Of a stretch of 64,000 nucleotides of DNA, positions 1-8,675 are shown in pieces. The notes under the pieces are model-generated. The model was not told the origin of the DNA and did not search any database. It saw only the letters and a list, made by a program, of their open reading frames with translations. The first letter of the stretch is position 1. Each line of letters begins with the position of its first letter. Both the position numbers and the translations under genes were made by a program. The stretch comes from Novosphingobium lentum NBRC 107847 (GTDB lineage: Bacteria; Pseudomonadota; Alphaproteobacteria; Sphingomonadales; Sphingomonadaceae): positions 124,001 through 188,000 of the forward strand of contig NZ_BCTW01000002.1 of NCBI RefSeq assembly GCF_001590965.1. The letters are read 5' to 3'.

Positions 1-354
1 CATCAGCCCGCGCGGAAACAGCAGGTTGAGCACCGGGCCCCAACCCTGTTCGGACGAAAACAGCTTGTCGCGATCGAACAGCACCAGTTCGTTCGCCTCC
101 GCGCCCAGCAGCGTGACTTGCCGCCGACCGAACGTGCGGCTGCGGTGGACCGGGCCATACGTGCGCGCCATGCGGTTGCCGAAACCGGTGGGATCGGCCA
201 GCACGCTGAGCGTCGTGCCGACCACCGGCCAGCCGTCCTCGCCCGGAATATGGTCGAGCGCAGCCTCGTCGCCCAGCCGCGTCCAGTGCGGGTTGGCGCG
301 TTCGGTGTGGAGACGGGTGGCGTTTGCAGGTCGATCAGGGGCGAGGCTGGCCAT
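1..354 (-). CDS. cytochrome P450, N-terminal part (cut by window edge)
   Basis: This reading frame starts at an ATG at 354 and stays open to base 1, giving 118 residues of an incomplete protein. The segment DGWPVVGTTLSVLADPTGFG followed by a YGPVHRSRTFGRRQVTLLG stretch is the usual N-terminal layout of soluble bacterial P450s, where the proline-rich entry is followed by the first beta strands. The next part (FDRDKLFSSEQGWGPVLNLLFPRGLM) matches the B-helix region. The heme Cys and the I-helix lie outside the window, so substrate and subfamily cannot be judged. It lies 72 bases downstream of hemH on the same strand, with a TTAC/GTAA dyad between them that could give it its own control. The family call is fairly safe; a specific function is not. 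Confidence 0.8.
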   Translation of the reverse strand, partial: MASLAPDRPANATRLHTERANPHWTRLGDEAALDHIPGEDGWPVVGTTLSVLADPTGFGNRMARTYGPVHRSRTFGRRQVTLLGAEANELVLFDRDKLFSSEQGWGPVLNLLFPRGLM

Positions 355-376
355 GGGACTCCCGGGTTGCTCTGCG

Positions 377-398
377 GCTTACTTACCCTTGTGTAAGC
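377..398 (-). promoter_or_regulatory. TTAC/GTAA dyad before the P450 gene
   Basis: GCTTAC (377-382) and GTAAGC (393-398) form an inverted repeat in the 72-base gap between hemH and the P450 gene. A second CTTAC half-site overlaps at 382-386. TTAC...GTAA symmetry is common for TetR/AcrR-type operators, so this may be a repressor site 23 bases before the P450 start codon. No regulator gene is in view, so the assignment is inference only. Confidence 0.35.
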
Positions 399-426
399 AA
401 CTGCGTGCGCCGACGCAATGGCCGCC

Positions 427-1455
427 TCAGATCCAGCCCGAAAGCTCGCGCCGCGCCAGCGATTCCAGCAAGTCCATCCCGGCCGCGCCATCGTTGAGGC
501 AGGCGAGCGAGGCAAACTGCTCTCCGCCCGCGCCAAGAAACTGCTCGCGCCCACGGATGCTGAGCTCCTCGAGCGTTTCGAGGCAATCGGCGGAAAACCC
601 CGGCGCGGCCAGCGCGATGCGCCGCGTGCCTTTGGCCGCCTCGGCCACCAGCACCGCGTCGGTCGCGGGTTCGAGCCACTTGGCCCGCCCGAAGCGCGAC
701 TGGAACGCGGTGCCGACGCGCATGGCAGGATGCGTCACGGCAAACGCCTCGCCCAGCAGGCGCGCGGTCTTGCGGCAGTGGCAGTGGTACGGATCGCCCA
801 GCGTCAGCGTGCGTTCGGGCATCCCGTGGAAGCTCAGCAGCAGCACCTCGGGCACGAAGTCCAGCGCCGCGACCTGCTGCGCCAGATCGGCGTGGAGCGC
901 GCCGATATAGGCCGGATCGTCATGGTAGGGCGGCAGCGTGCGCAGTGCGGGCAGGCGGCGCTGGGTCTTGATCCAGTCGGCCAGCGCATCGAGCGCGCTG
1001 GCGGTCGTCGCGCCCGAATATTGCGGATAGAGCGGGGCGACGAGGATGCGTTCGCATCCCGCGGCCAGCAGCGCATCGAGCGCGCCCGCCATCGCGGGGC
1101 GGCCATAGCGCATCGCGTGGCGCACGATCGCCGCATCGCCCAGCCGGGCCTGCAGGGCGCGCGCCTGCAGCGCGGTAATCGCGGCCAGCGGTGAACCGTC
1201 CTCGCGCCAGACTTGCGCATAGGCGTGGGCGGATTTCTTGGGCCGGGTGTTGAGGATGATCCCGCGCAGGATCGGCTGCCAGGCGATCGCGGGGATTTCG
1301 ACGACGCGCTTGTCCGACAGGAATTGCAGCAGGTAGCGCTTCACTGCCTTCGGCTCGGGCGCGTCGGGGGTGCCGAGGTTGACCAGCAGCACCCCGACTT
1401 TGCCGGTGGCGACTTGCGGGTGGTCGGCCGGAACGTGCAAGGCAGGCGGTAGCAT
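427..1455 (-). CDS. hemH: ferrochelatase
   Basis: This enzyme inserts Fe2+ into protoporphyrin IX, the last step of protoheme synthesis. The 342-residue product has the normal bacterial length. It opens with the family's VGVLLVNLGTPDAP segment (20-33) and has PLYPQYSGATT near 141-151. The LLLSFHGMPE motif carries the metal-chelating His210, and the C-terminal signature APGFSADCLETLEE lies at 284-297. The ATG at 1455 directly abuts the stop codon of the upstream molybdenum hydroxylase gene, so the two are probably cotranscribed and the start is well fixed. The downstream P450 is a heme protein, which is a suggestive but unproven link. Confidence 0.95.
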   Translation of the reverse strand: MLPPALHVPADHPQVATGKVGVLLVNLGTPDAPEPKAVKRYLLQFLSDKRVVEIPAIAWQPILRGIILNTRPKKSAHAYAQVWREDGSPLAAITALQARALQARLGDAAIVRHAMRYGRPAMAGALDALLAAGCERILVAPLYPQYSGATTASALDALADWIKTQRRLPALRTLPPYHDDPAYIGALHADLAQQVAALDFVPEVLLLSFHGMPERTLTLGDPYHCHCRKTARLLGEAFAVTHPAMRVGTAFQSRFGRAKWLEPATDAVLVAEAAKGTRRIALAAPGFSADCLETLEELSIRGREQFLGAGGEQFASLACLNDGAAGMDLLESLARRELSGWI

Positions 1456-3738
1456 CTACAAACCTTCTGACAGCAGCGGCAGGCGGCGAAAACGCAGGCC
1501 GGTGGCGGAAAACAGCGCGTTGGCGATGGCCGGCGCCACCGCGACCACGCCCAGCTCGCCCGGATCGAACGGCGGCTCGGTGCTGTCGGCGAAAGCGATC
1601 TCGATCGTCGGGCAATCGGCGAGCAGCGGCAACCCCAGTTCGGACAAGCGCCCCGCCAATGGCAGGCCGCGTTCGTAGCCGGTCGCCCCGCCGATCGCCA
1701 TGGCCAGCCCGAACACCATGCCGCCCTCGATCTGCTGGCGCGCGATATCCATGTTCACGATCCGCCCGATGTCGACAAAGGCGCTGAGCTTGTCGACCTT
1801 GACCGCGCCTTCCTCGTTGCGCGCGGTGGCGACAACCGCGATGCGCCCCGACCGCTCGCCCAGGTCGATGCGGTGGCAGGCGATGCCCTGCCCCGACGCA
1901 TCGACGCCGCCGCCCCACGTCGCCAGCTTGGCCACGCCGCTGAGGCAGGCGACCAGCCGCGCATCGCCGCCGAGCATGCCGATGCGGAACGACAGCGGCT
2001 CGGCCCGCGCGAAGTGGGCGAGTTCATCGACGAAGCTTTCGTTGAAGAACGCGGTGTAGCCATGCGCGTTGCCGCGATAGCGCGCGGTGGGCAGCGCCAG
2101 CGCCACCGGCACGTGATCGACCGCCATCACCGGCACGGTGTAGGGCGGCCGGGCGCCTTCGCAGGCGTGCGGATCGGCCTGTACGCCGCTGGTCTCCAGC
2201 GCTTTGAGCGCGCCGGTGCCATCGAGCAGCCGTGCGCCCGCTTCGATCGCGGTGGGCGGCAGCGCCAGCCGCGCCTTCCAGCCCAGCACCTGCTTGCGAT
2301 CGGGTGTGGTCACCGCCGAGAGCAGCGCGGCGACCGGCGTGCGCGGGAACCCGGCGAGCGCTTCCTGCCAGCGCGACCAGGTCAGCTGCACCGGCTTGCC
2401 GATGCGCTTGGCGATGACCGCGACTTCGCCCGCGATGCGCGTGTCGAGCCGCGCGTCGAACGATCCGCCGGCGTGCATCGGGTAGAGAATGACGTCGCCC
2501 ACGCCCATTCCGGCGGCGCGCGCGGCGGCGCGGCGTGCCTGTTCGGGCGCCTGCGTGGCCATCCACAGCTCGAGCTTGCCGTCGCGCAGCCGCGCGGTGG
2601 CGCTGGCGGTTTCGAGCGGGGCGTGGACGGCGGCGTCGATGTCATAGCGCGAGGCCAGCGTCGGCTTGGCCATCAACCCGTCGACATCGCCATCGGCATA
2701 CAGTCGCACCAGACCCCCGCGCCGGATCGCTTTGTCGAGCTGGTCCTCGATGACGTTGGTGTCCGCCAGCGGCCCGGCGACGCGAAAGCGCGGCGCCATC
2801 GCCTTCAGCGCCTTTTCGGCAGCGAAGCTGTTGCTGGCCACCGCCGCGAGCCAGCGCCTGGATTTCACCACGCCGACCAGCCCGGCGATGCCGGCGGCGG
2901 CAGCCTTGTCGAATTCGCCGAGCACGCTGTTGCCCAGCGGGCCGTGGCGGATCGCGGCATAGACCATGCCCGGCAGCCGCACGTCGGCGGCAAAGGTCAG
3001 GCCGCCGTCGACCATCGCGGGCAGGTCGAGCCGGGGATAGCGCGGCGGCGCGCCATCGGAAAACAGCGCGGGCTTTTCGCGCGCGGGTTCGGGGCGCAGC
3101 ACCGGCGGATCGGGTGGGGTGATCAGCGCGGCATCATCGACCAGTTCGGCAAAGCGCAAGCGCTTTTTCTCATGGACGATGTGGCCGTCCTGCGCCGCGC
3201 ATTCTTCCCAGTGCACGTCCCACCGCGCGGCCGCTGCCTTTGCCAGCATCGCGCGCGCAGCGGCGGCCGCAGCGCGCGCGCGATCCTCGAACGCGGCCAG
3301 CGCGCTGCCGTCGGCGGTGACCATCATGCGGTCGCGTTCGGCATGGAGCCGCGCCAGCGCGCTGTCCGGCGTCTGCGCCATCCCGGCCAGCCACCCCGGC
3401 GCCCACAGCGAAGCCCAGTGCGCGGCCAGCACCGGATCGGCATAAGCGGGGCTGACCGGCGCGGGCGCGATCGCGACCAGCTTCCAGTCGGCGCCCAGTT
3501 CCACCGCGACGACTTGGGCGAGCACGGTGGCAATGCCCTGCCCCATCTCGCACGCCGGGATCGCCACGGTGACCACGCCGTTGCGCGCGATCTTGAGCCA
3601 GGCGTTGAAGCCGTGCTCGCCTGCGGCGATGTCGGCAGGGAACGGATTGGCATAGCGGCGCGGCACGAACGAGAAGGCCGCCAGCAGGCCGCCGCCCGCC
3701 GCCGCGCCGATCAGCAATCCGCGCCGCGTCAGCTGCAT
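1456..3738 (-). CDS. xanthine dehydrogenase family molybdopterin-binding subunit (IorB-like)
   Basis: This 760-residue protein is the large molybdenum-binding subunit of a molybdenum hydroxylase, closest in layout to isoquinoline 1-oxidoreductase beta (IorB). It begins with a twin-arginine-like leader (TRRGLLIGAAAGGGLLAAF), so it is probably exported folded to the periplasm. Recognisable parts are EMGQGIATVLAQVVAVELG near residue 60-80, GGSFDARLDTRIAGEVAVIAK in the middle, and the C-terminal GELGVVAVAPAIANALFSATG that surrounds the active-site Glu in this family. The usual partner, a small 2Fe-2S subunit (IorA), is not next to it: hemH follows and mrp precedes. It either works with a distant partner or has another electron acceptor. 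The substrate is unknown. Confidence 0.85.
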   Translation of the reverse strand: MQLTRRGLLIGAAAGGGLLAAFSFVPRRYANPFPADIAAGEHGFNAWLKIARNGVVTVAIPACEMGQGIATVLAQVVAVELGADWKLVAIAPAPVSPAYADPVLAAHWASLWAPGWLAGMAQTPDSALARLHAERDRMMVTADGSALAAFEDRARAAAAAARAMLAKAAAARWDVHWEECAAQDGHIVHEKKRLRFAELVDDAALITPPDPPVLRPEPAREKPALFSDGAPPRYPRLDLPAMVDGGLTFAADVRLPGMVYAAIRHGPLGNSVLGEFDKAAAAGIAGLVGVVKSRRWLAAVASNSFAAEKALKAMAPRFRVAGPLADTNVIEDQLDKAIRRGGLVRLYADGDVDGLMAKPTLASRYDIDAAVHAPLETASATARLRDGKLELWMATQAPEQARRAAARAAGMGVGDVILYPMHAGGSFDARLDTRIAGEVAVIAKRIGKPVQLTWSRWQEALAGFPRTPVAALLSAVTTPDRKQVLGWKARLALPPTAIEAGARLLDGTGALKALETSGVQADPHACEGARPPYTVPVMAVDHVPVALALPTARYRGNAHGYTAFFNESFVDELAHFARAEPLSFRIGMLGGDARLVACLSGVAKLATWGGGVDASGQGIACHRIDLGERSGRIAVVATARNEEGAVKVDKLSAFVDIGRIVNMDIARQQIEGGMVFGLAMAIGGATGYERGLPLAGRLSELGLPLLADCPTIEIAFADSTEPPFDPGELGVVAVAPAIANALFSATGLRFRRLPLLSEGL

Positions 3739-3797
3739 CGGGTCAGTTCTCGCCCATTACGCGTCACGCTCATTTCTGCCGGTTCATTTCTGCCCGC

Positions 3798-4763
3798 CTA
3801 TTTCTGGTTATCGAGCCAGGTGGCGACGCGCCGGGCGATCGCGGCAAACGCCTCGGCTTGAGGCCCGTCGCCTGCGGCCGGCGGACGTCCGGCATCGCTG
3901 TCGGTGCGGATCGCGATGTCCAGCGGCACGCGTCCGAGGAACGGCAGGCCCATGGTGCGCGCCGCCGCTTCGGCGCCGCCGTTGCCGAACGGATCGCTTT
4001 CCTCGCCGCAATGCGGACAGACATAGCCCGCCATGTTCTCGACCATGCCGATCAGCGGCACGCCGCCCTGTTCGAACAGCTGGATCGCGCGCGTTGCATC
4101 CATCAGCGCCAGATCCTGCGGGGTCGAGACGATGACCGCACCAGCCGGCTTGTGGCGCTGGAGCATGGTCAGCTGCACGTCGCCGGTGCCGGGCGGCAGA
4201 TCGACCACGATGATCTCAATATCGCCCCATTCGGCGTCCATCAGCTGGCCCAGCGCGTTGCCCGCCATCGGCCCGCGCCAGGCGATCGCCTGCCCGGGCT
4301 CGACCAGGTGACCCATCGACAGCAGCGGCACACCCCACGGACTGGGCACCGGGATCATCTTGCTGTCGCGCGCCTCGGGACGACGGCCTTCGTTGGCGAG
4401 CAGGCGCGGTTGCGACGGGCCGTAGATATCGGCATCGACCAGCCCGACCTTGCGCCCCAGCCGGCTCAGTGCGACCGCGAGGTTGGCCGACAGCGTCGAC
4501 TTGCCGACACCGCCCTTGCCCGATCCCACCGCGATGATCTTGCGGACTTTCTTGTCGGCGGTCATCGCCACGCGGACATCGCTGGCGCCCGCGATCCGGG
4601 CGGCGTCGCGCACCGCGATTTCCAACCGGTCGCGCTCGATCCGGTCGAGCCCGCCGACTTCGAGCACGATCGTGGCCACACCGTCGGCCAGCCGCAGCGA
4701 TTGCAACCGCGCGCCCGCAACTTTGGCGACCGCTTCCTTCATTTCCGCTTCGCCGACGCTCAC
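3798..4763 (-). CDS. apbC: Mrp/ApbC-type Fe-S cluster carrier ATPase
   Basis: This 321-residue P-loop ATPase is of the Mrp/NBP35 group, which carries and transfers iron-sulfur clusters in the cytoplasm. An N-terminal DUF59-like region (about 1-75) is followed by the deviant Walker A GSGKGGVGKSTLSANLAVAL, then DADIYGPSQPRLL, DLPPGTGDVQLT and STPQDLALMDATRAI. The cluster-bridging CPHC pair is in AGYVCPHCGEESDPFGNGG near residue 245. All family landmarks are intact. It diverges from hflK across about 135 bases and points toward the molybdenum hydroxylase gene 59 bases downstream. Fe-S supply to hydroxylase partners would make sense but is not shown. Confidence 0.93.
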   Translation of the reverse strand: MSVGEAEMKEAVAKVAGARLQSLRLADGVATIVLEVGGLDRIERDRLEIAVRDAARIAGASDVRVAMTADKKVRKIIAVGSGKGGVGKSTLSANLAVALSRLGRKVGLVDADIYGPSQPRLLANEGRRPEARDSKMIPVPSPWGVPLLSMGHLVEPGQAIAWRGPMAGNALGQLMDAEWGDIEIIVVDLPPGTGDVQLTMLQRHKPAGAVIVSTPQDLALMDATRAIQLFEQGGVPLIGMVENMAGYVCPHCGEESDPFGNGGAEAAARTMGLPFLGRVPLDIAIRTDSDAGRPPAAGDGPQAEAFAAIARRVATWLDNQK

Positions 4764-4899
4764 ATTATGCCCTGTTGTTGCCAGATCGCCGCCCTAGCAG
4801 AGGAATTTCGGGAGGAGACACTGTTTTTCAGCGCCCGGTGTTCCTATAACGGTCTGCATGACAAAATTGGGCGGGCGTATCACGCGCATCGGATGGGCC

Positions 4900-6063
4900 A
4901 TGGCCGGTAAACGCAGTCCCTGGGGTACACCCGGTGGCGATGGCGAACCCGAGGGTGCCGACCCGTCGGCCGGCGACAGCGCAGGCGAGGGCACTCCGCC
5001 GAACAAGCCACGCGCCGGTGCTCCCAAAGGCGACGGCCCCAAGGGTGATGGGCCCAAGGGTGATGGGCCGCGCAATCCGTGGTTGCCGCCGGGCGATGCC
5101 GAACCGCCGCGACGCTCGGCCAGCATCGAGGACATCTTCCGCGCCCGGACGAACAAGGGCGGCGGTCCCGGTGGCGGCGGCGGCATGCCACGCCTGCCGC
5201 GCCTGCCCGATGGTCGCAGCTGGCTGCCGATCGCCATCGCGGTGCTGGTCGTGCTGTGGCTGGGCAGTTCGATGGTCCACCGCATCGCCCCGCAGGAAAA
5301 GGGCGTGGTCACCACGCTGGGCAAGTTCTCGAGCGTGCTCAGCCCGGGCACCTCGCTGACGCTGCCGTGGCCGATCCAGAACGTGGCGATCAAGGACGTC
5401 ACCTCGATCCGCCGCGATTCGATGCCCGATGGTGAGGGCGAGCGGCTGATGCTGACCGCCGACCAGAACCTGATCGACTTGTCCTATCTCGTTCGCTGGA
5501 ACATCAAGGACATCAAGCTATACTCGTTCCAGCTGGCCGAACCCGACGCCACGGTGAAGGAAGTGGCCGAGGCGGCGATGCGCCAGTCGATTGCCGAGGC
5601 GACGCTCAACGATGCCATGGGCAGCGGCCGCGCGCTGATCGAACAGAACGTGCGCGAGCGGATGCAGCGCATCCTCGATGCTTATCGTTCGGGCGTGAAG
5701 ATCCAGGGCGTGGAAATCAAGAAGACCGATCCGCCGACCAAGGTGGTCGATGCGTTCAAGGACGTGCTCGCCGCGCAGCAGGATGCGCAAAGCCGCGTCA
5801 ACCAGGCCGAAGCCTGGGCGCAGCAGCTGACCGCGCGCGCGCAGGGCGATGCCGCCGCGTTCGACAAAGTCTATGAGCAGTACAAGCTCGCGCCCGAAGT
5901 CACCCGCCGCCGGATGTATTACGAGACCATGGAACGCGTGCTGAGCCAGACCGACAAGGTGATCATCGAAACGCCCGGCGGGGTCACCCCGTACCTGCCG
6001 CTGCCCCAGATCAAGGCGGCGCCGCAACCGGCATCGTCTGCGGCACCGGGTGAGGAGCGTTGA
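4900..6063 (+). CDS. hflK: FtsH protease regulator subunit HflK
   Basis: HflK is an SPFH/prohibitin-fold membrane protein that with HflC encloses FtsH and modulates its proteolysis. I chose the ATG at 4900 (MAGKRSPWGTPGG, 387 residues) because HflK proteins typically begin with this W-G rich segment. An ATG at 4858 is possible, but it lies only about 7 bases after a -10-like TATAAC (4846-4851), which suits a transcription start better. A Gly/Pro-rich cytoplasmic stretch with three KGDGP-like repeats precedes one membrane segment (LPIAIAVLVVLWLG). The SPFH domain follows (IAPQEKGVVTTLGKFSSVLSPG onward). The stop overlaps the hflC leader, whose Shine-Dalgarno sequence GAGGAG lies inside the hflK end. 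Confidence 0.93.
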   Translation: MAGKRSPWGTPGGDGEPEGADPSAGDSAGEGTPPNKPRAGAPKGDGPKGDGPKGDGPRNPWLPPGDAEPPRRSASIEDIFRARTNKGGGPGGGGGMPRLPRLPDGRSWLPIAIAVLVVLWLGSSMVHRIAPQEKGVVTTLGKFSSVLSPGTSLTLPWPIQNVAIKDVTSIRRDSMPDGEGERLMLTADQNLIDLSYLVRWNIKDIKLYSFQLAEPDATVKEVAEAAMRQSIAEATLNDAMGSGRALIEQNVRERMQRILDAYRSGVKIQGVEIKKTDPPTKVVDAFKDVLAAQQDAQSRVNQAEAWAQQLTARAQGDAAAFDKVYEQYKLAPEVTRRRMYYETMERVLSQTDKVIIETPGGVTPYLPLPQIKAAPQPASSAAPGEER

Positions 6064-6065
6064 CC

Positions 6066-6908
6066 ATGGAACAGTTCTGGGAAGAACAGAAAGCCGCGAT
6101 CATCGCCGTGGTCATCGCCATCGTCGCGCTGGCCAGCTGCCTCGTCGTCGTGCCCGAAACCAGCCAGGCAGTGATTGTCCGGCTGGGCGATCCGGTGCGC
6201 GTGGTCAACCGCTTCCGCCCCAATGCCGATTTCGGCCAGACCGGCGCGGGGCTGGTGCTGCGCATCCCGTTCTTCGAGCAGGTCGTGTGGGTGGACAAGC
6301 GCGTGCTCGATGTCGACATGGAGCGCCAGCAGGTGACCTCGCTCGACCAGCGGCGGCTCGAGGTGGACGCCTACGCCCGGTTCCGCATCATCGATCCGGT
6401 CAAGATGTATGAAACCGCCGGCACCACCGATCGCGTGTCGGAGCAGCTGCAGCCGATCCTCAACTCGGTGCTGCGCCAGGAATTGGGCAAGCGCACGTTC
6501 GGGGCGCTGCTCACCGCCGATCGCGGCATGGCGATGGCCAACATCCGCACCAACCTTGATCGCGAGGCGCGCGAATACGGCGCGCAAGTGATCGACGTGC
6601 GGATCAAGCGCGCCGACCTGCCCGATGGCACCCCGTTGGAAAGCGCGTTTGCCCGCATGTCGAGCGCGCGCAACCAGGAAGCGACCACGATCCGCGCGCA
6701 AGGCGAGAAAAGCGCCCAGATCATCCGCGCGCAGGCCGAGGCGGACGCGTCCAAGACCTATGCCGCCAGCTTTGGCAAGGATGCGCAGTTCTACGACTTC
6801 TACCGCGCGATGCAGAGCTATGACGCGACGTTTGCCAAAGGCACCGCCAACACCCAGATCGTGCTGTCGCCCGACAACGAATATCTGCGCCAGTTCCGGG
6901 GGAAATGA
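6066..6908 (+). CDS. hflC: FtsH protease regulator subunit HflC
   Basis: HflC is the partner of HflK in the FtsH-modulating complex, with most of the protein facing the periplasm. The ATG at 6066 is preceded by GAGGAG at 6052-6057, so the in-frame TTG at 6060 is unlikely to be the start. The 280-residue product has one N-terminal membrane segment (AAIIAVVIAIVALASCLVVV) and then the SPFH core (ETSQAVIVRLGDPVRVV). The stretch IRAQGEKSAQIIRAQAEADA forms the helical region used for ring assembly, and the C-terminus LSPDNEYLRQF is typical. Only two bases separate it from hflK, so the pair is translated from one message. degP follows after a gap with its own promoter. Confidence 0.94.
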   Translation: MEQFWEEQKAAIIAVVIAIVALASCLVVVPETSQAVIVRLGDPVRVVNRFRPNADFGQTGAGLVLRIPFFEQVVWVDKRVLDVDMERQQVTSLDQRRLEVDAYARFRIIDPVKMYETAGTTDRVSEQLQPILNSVLRQELGKRTFGALLTADRGMAMANIRTNLDREAREYGAQVIDVRIKRADLPDGTPLESAFARMSSARNQEATTIRAQGEKSAQIIRAQAEADASKTYAASFGKDAQFYDFYRAMQSYDATFAKGTANTQIVLSPDNEYLRQFRGK

Positions 6909-6915
6909 GCCGGTA

Positions 6916-6941
6916 CGAACCGCTGTCATTCAAATTCCGTT
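6916..6941 (+). promoter_or_regulatory. EcfG-type (general stress sigma) promoter candidate for degP
   Basis: CGAAC (6916-6920) and CGTT (6938-6941) are separated by exactly 17 bases. The alphaproteobacterial general stress sigma factor EcfG recognises GGAAC-N16/17-CGTT, so this differs at one position. It lies in the hflC-degP gap about 80 bases before the degP start, where a stress promoter would be expected. The match was made by eye and has not been scored against the genome. Confidence 0.5.
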
Positions 6942-7022
6942 CATGCGACGAAGCGTGAATCACGCATCCGCCGGGGCGGCGGAAATCGCCGCAAACGTGT
7001 GCTGCAAAGAGGACTGAACAAC

Positions 7023-8576
7023 GTGCGATATGCTTATGGAGTAACGTCGGCGCTGCTGCTGGCCGGAAGCGCGCTCACCCTCGTGACCGGACTTCCCGCC
7101 GGGGCCCAGGTGGCGCAGAATGATCAGTCGCAGATACAGAACGTCGTCCCGCGCGCCGGCGCGCCCGCCAGCTTTGCCGACCTGACCCAGCAGTTGCAGC
7201 CCGCCGTGGTCAACATCTCCACCCGCCAGCGCGTGAAGGTGCCGACCAACCCGTTCGCGGGCACCCCGTTCGGCGATCTGTTTGGCGGACAGGGCGGAGG
7301 CGCGCCGCAAGGCGGAGGCGGATCGACCACGCGCGAAGCACAGTCGCTGGGATCGGGGTTCATCATCTCGGCCGACGGCTATGTCGTGACCAACAACCAC
7401 GTCATCACCGCCGATGGGCAGGGCGAGGTCGAATCGATCTCGATCACCATGCCCGATGGCACCGAATATCCGGCCAAGCTGGTCGGGCGCGACGCCGCGT
7501 CGGATCTGGCCGTGCTCAAGATCACCGCGTCCAAGCCGTTCCCGTTCGTGAAATTCGGCGATTCGCACAAGGCGCGCGTGGGTGACTGGGTGATCGCCAT
7601 CGGCAACCCGTTCGGTCTGGGCGGCACCGTCACGCAAGGGATCATCTCTGCCGTGTATCGCAACACCGGCACCGGCAGCGCCTATGACCGTTACCTGCAG
7701 ACCGACGCCTCGATCAACCGCGGCAACTCGGGCGGGCCGATGTTCGACATGGCGGGCAACGTCATCGGCATCAACAACGCGATCTTCTCGCCCACCGGCG
7801 GCAGCGTGGGCATCGGCTTTGCCATCCCTGCGGAAATCGCGGCCCCGATCGTGGAAAAGCTGCGCAACGGCCAGGCGATCGAGCGCGGCTATCTCGGCGT
7901 GCGGATTTCGTCGCTGAGCGAAGACCTTGCCGCATCGCTGGGCATCCCAAAGAACCGTGGCGAATTCATCCAGGGCGTCGAACCCGCGCAAGGCGCGGCC
8001 AAGGCCGGGCTGCAGGCGGGCGACGTGGTGCTGAAGGTGGATGGCAAGGACGTCACTCCCGAACAGACGTTGTCGTTCATCGTCGCCAACACCGCGCCGG
8101 GCAAGCGCATCCCGATCGACCTGATCCGCAACGGCCAGCACCTCACGGTCAACGCCGTGGTCGGCAAGCGCCCGAGCGAGGAGGAACTGGCCAAGCAGAC
8201 CTTCGATCCCGACGCGCAACAGGATCCCGACAGCTTCGGCAAAGGGGACAGCCAGCAGGCGCAGGGCGGCAGTGCGATCGAGAAGTCGCTCGGCATGGCG
8301 GTGATCCCGCTGACAGCGCAGATCGCGCGGCAGCTGGGTGCGGCGGACGGCACCAACGGCGTGGTGGTGACGGCGGTGGACGATTCGTCCGATGCCAGCG
8401 CCAAGGGCCTGCAGCGTGGCGACATCGTGCTGTCGGCCAACAACCGCCCGGTGGCATCGCCCGCCGATCTCGATGCGGCGATCCGCACCGCGCGGACCGA
8501 CGGGCGCGGTGCGGTGCTGCTGCGGGTGCAGCGGCGCGGCCAGCCGGCCGTCTACATCCCGGTACGCTTGCGCTAA
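7023..8576 (+). CDS. degP: Do/DegP-family periplasmic serine protease
   Basis: This 517-residue trypsin-like protease and chaperone degrades or refolds damaged envelope proteins. I take the GTG at 7023 because AGAGGA stands about 9 bases before it and it opens directly into a signal peptide (MRYAYGVTSALLLAGSALTL) cleaved after PAGAQ. An earlier GTG at 6999 lacks this. The catalytic triad is visible as His in VVTNNHVI, Asp in AASDLAVLKI and Ser in RGNSGGPMFD. Two PDZ domains follow: the first around GYLGVRISSLSEDLAASLG, the second around GMAVIPLTAQIARQLGA. It sits behind hflKC, giving a protein quality-control cluster, and is followed by a strong intrinsic terminator. Confidence 0.95.
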   Translation: MRYAYGVTSALLLAGSALTLVTGLPAGAQVAQNDQSQIQNVVPRAGAPASFADLTQQLQPAVVNISTRQRVKVPTNPFAGTPFGDLFGGQGGGAPQGGGGSTTREAQSLGSGFIISADGYVVTNNHVITADGQGEVESISITMPDGTEYPAKLVGRDAASDLAVLKITASKPFPFVKFGDSHKARVGDWVIAIGNPFGLGGTVTQGIISAVYRNTGTGSAYDRYLQTDASINRGNSGGPMFDMAGNVIGINNAIFSPTGGSVGIGFAIPAEIAAPIVEKLRNGQAIERGYLGVRISSLSEDLAASLGIPKNRGEFIQGVEPAQGAAKAGLQAGDVVLKVDGKDVTPEQTLSFIVANTAPGKRIPIDLIRNGQHLTVNAVVGKRPSEEELAKQTFDPDAQQDPDSFGKGDSQQAQGGSAIEKSLGMAVIPLTAQIARQLGAADGTNGVVVTAVDDSSDASAKGLQRGDIVLSANNRPVASPADLDAAIRTARTDGRGAVLLRVQRRGQPAVYIPVRLR

Positions 8577-8612
8577 GCTGAAACAGGTCGGGGCTCACAT
8601 CCCCAAACAGAA

Positions 8613-8646
8613 ACCGCGCCGGATCGCTCCGGCGCGGTGTTGTTTT
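8613..8646 (+). terminator. intrinsic terminator of degP
   Basis: ACCGCGCCGGA (8613-8623) pairs perfectly with TCCGGCGCGGT (8628-8638) around a TCGC loop. A T-rich tail, GTTGTTTT, follows. The 11-base-pair GC stem 36 bases after the degP stop is a clear Rho-independent terminator, and it separates degP from the convergent small gene. Confidence 0.85.
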
Positions 8647-8675
8647 GCCTGTGCTGCGCTGTATTGCGCGCGCGG

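Noticed and set aside
1873..3861. Long plus-strand open frame opposite the molybdenum hydroxylase
   Set aside because: Antisense to a well-supported gene, Arg/His-rich and low-complexity, with no start signal.
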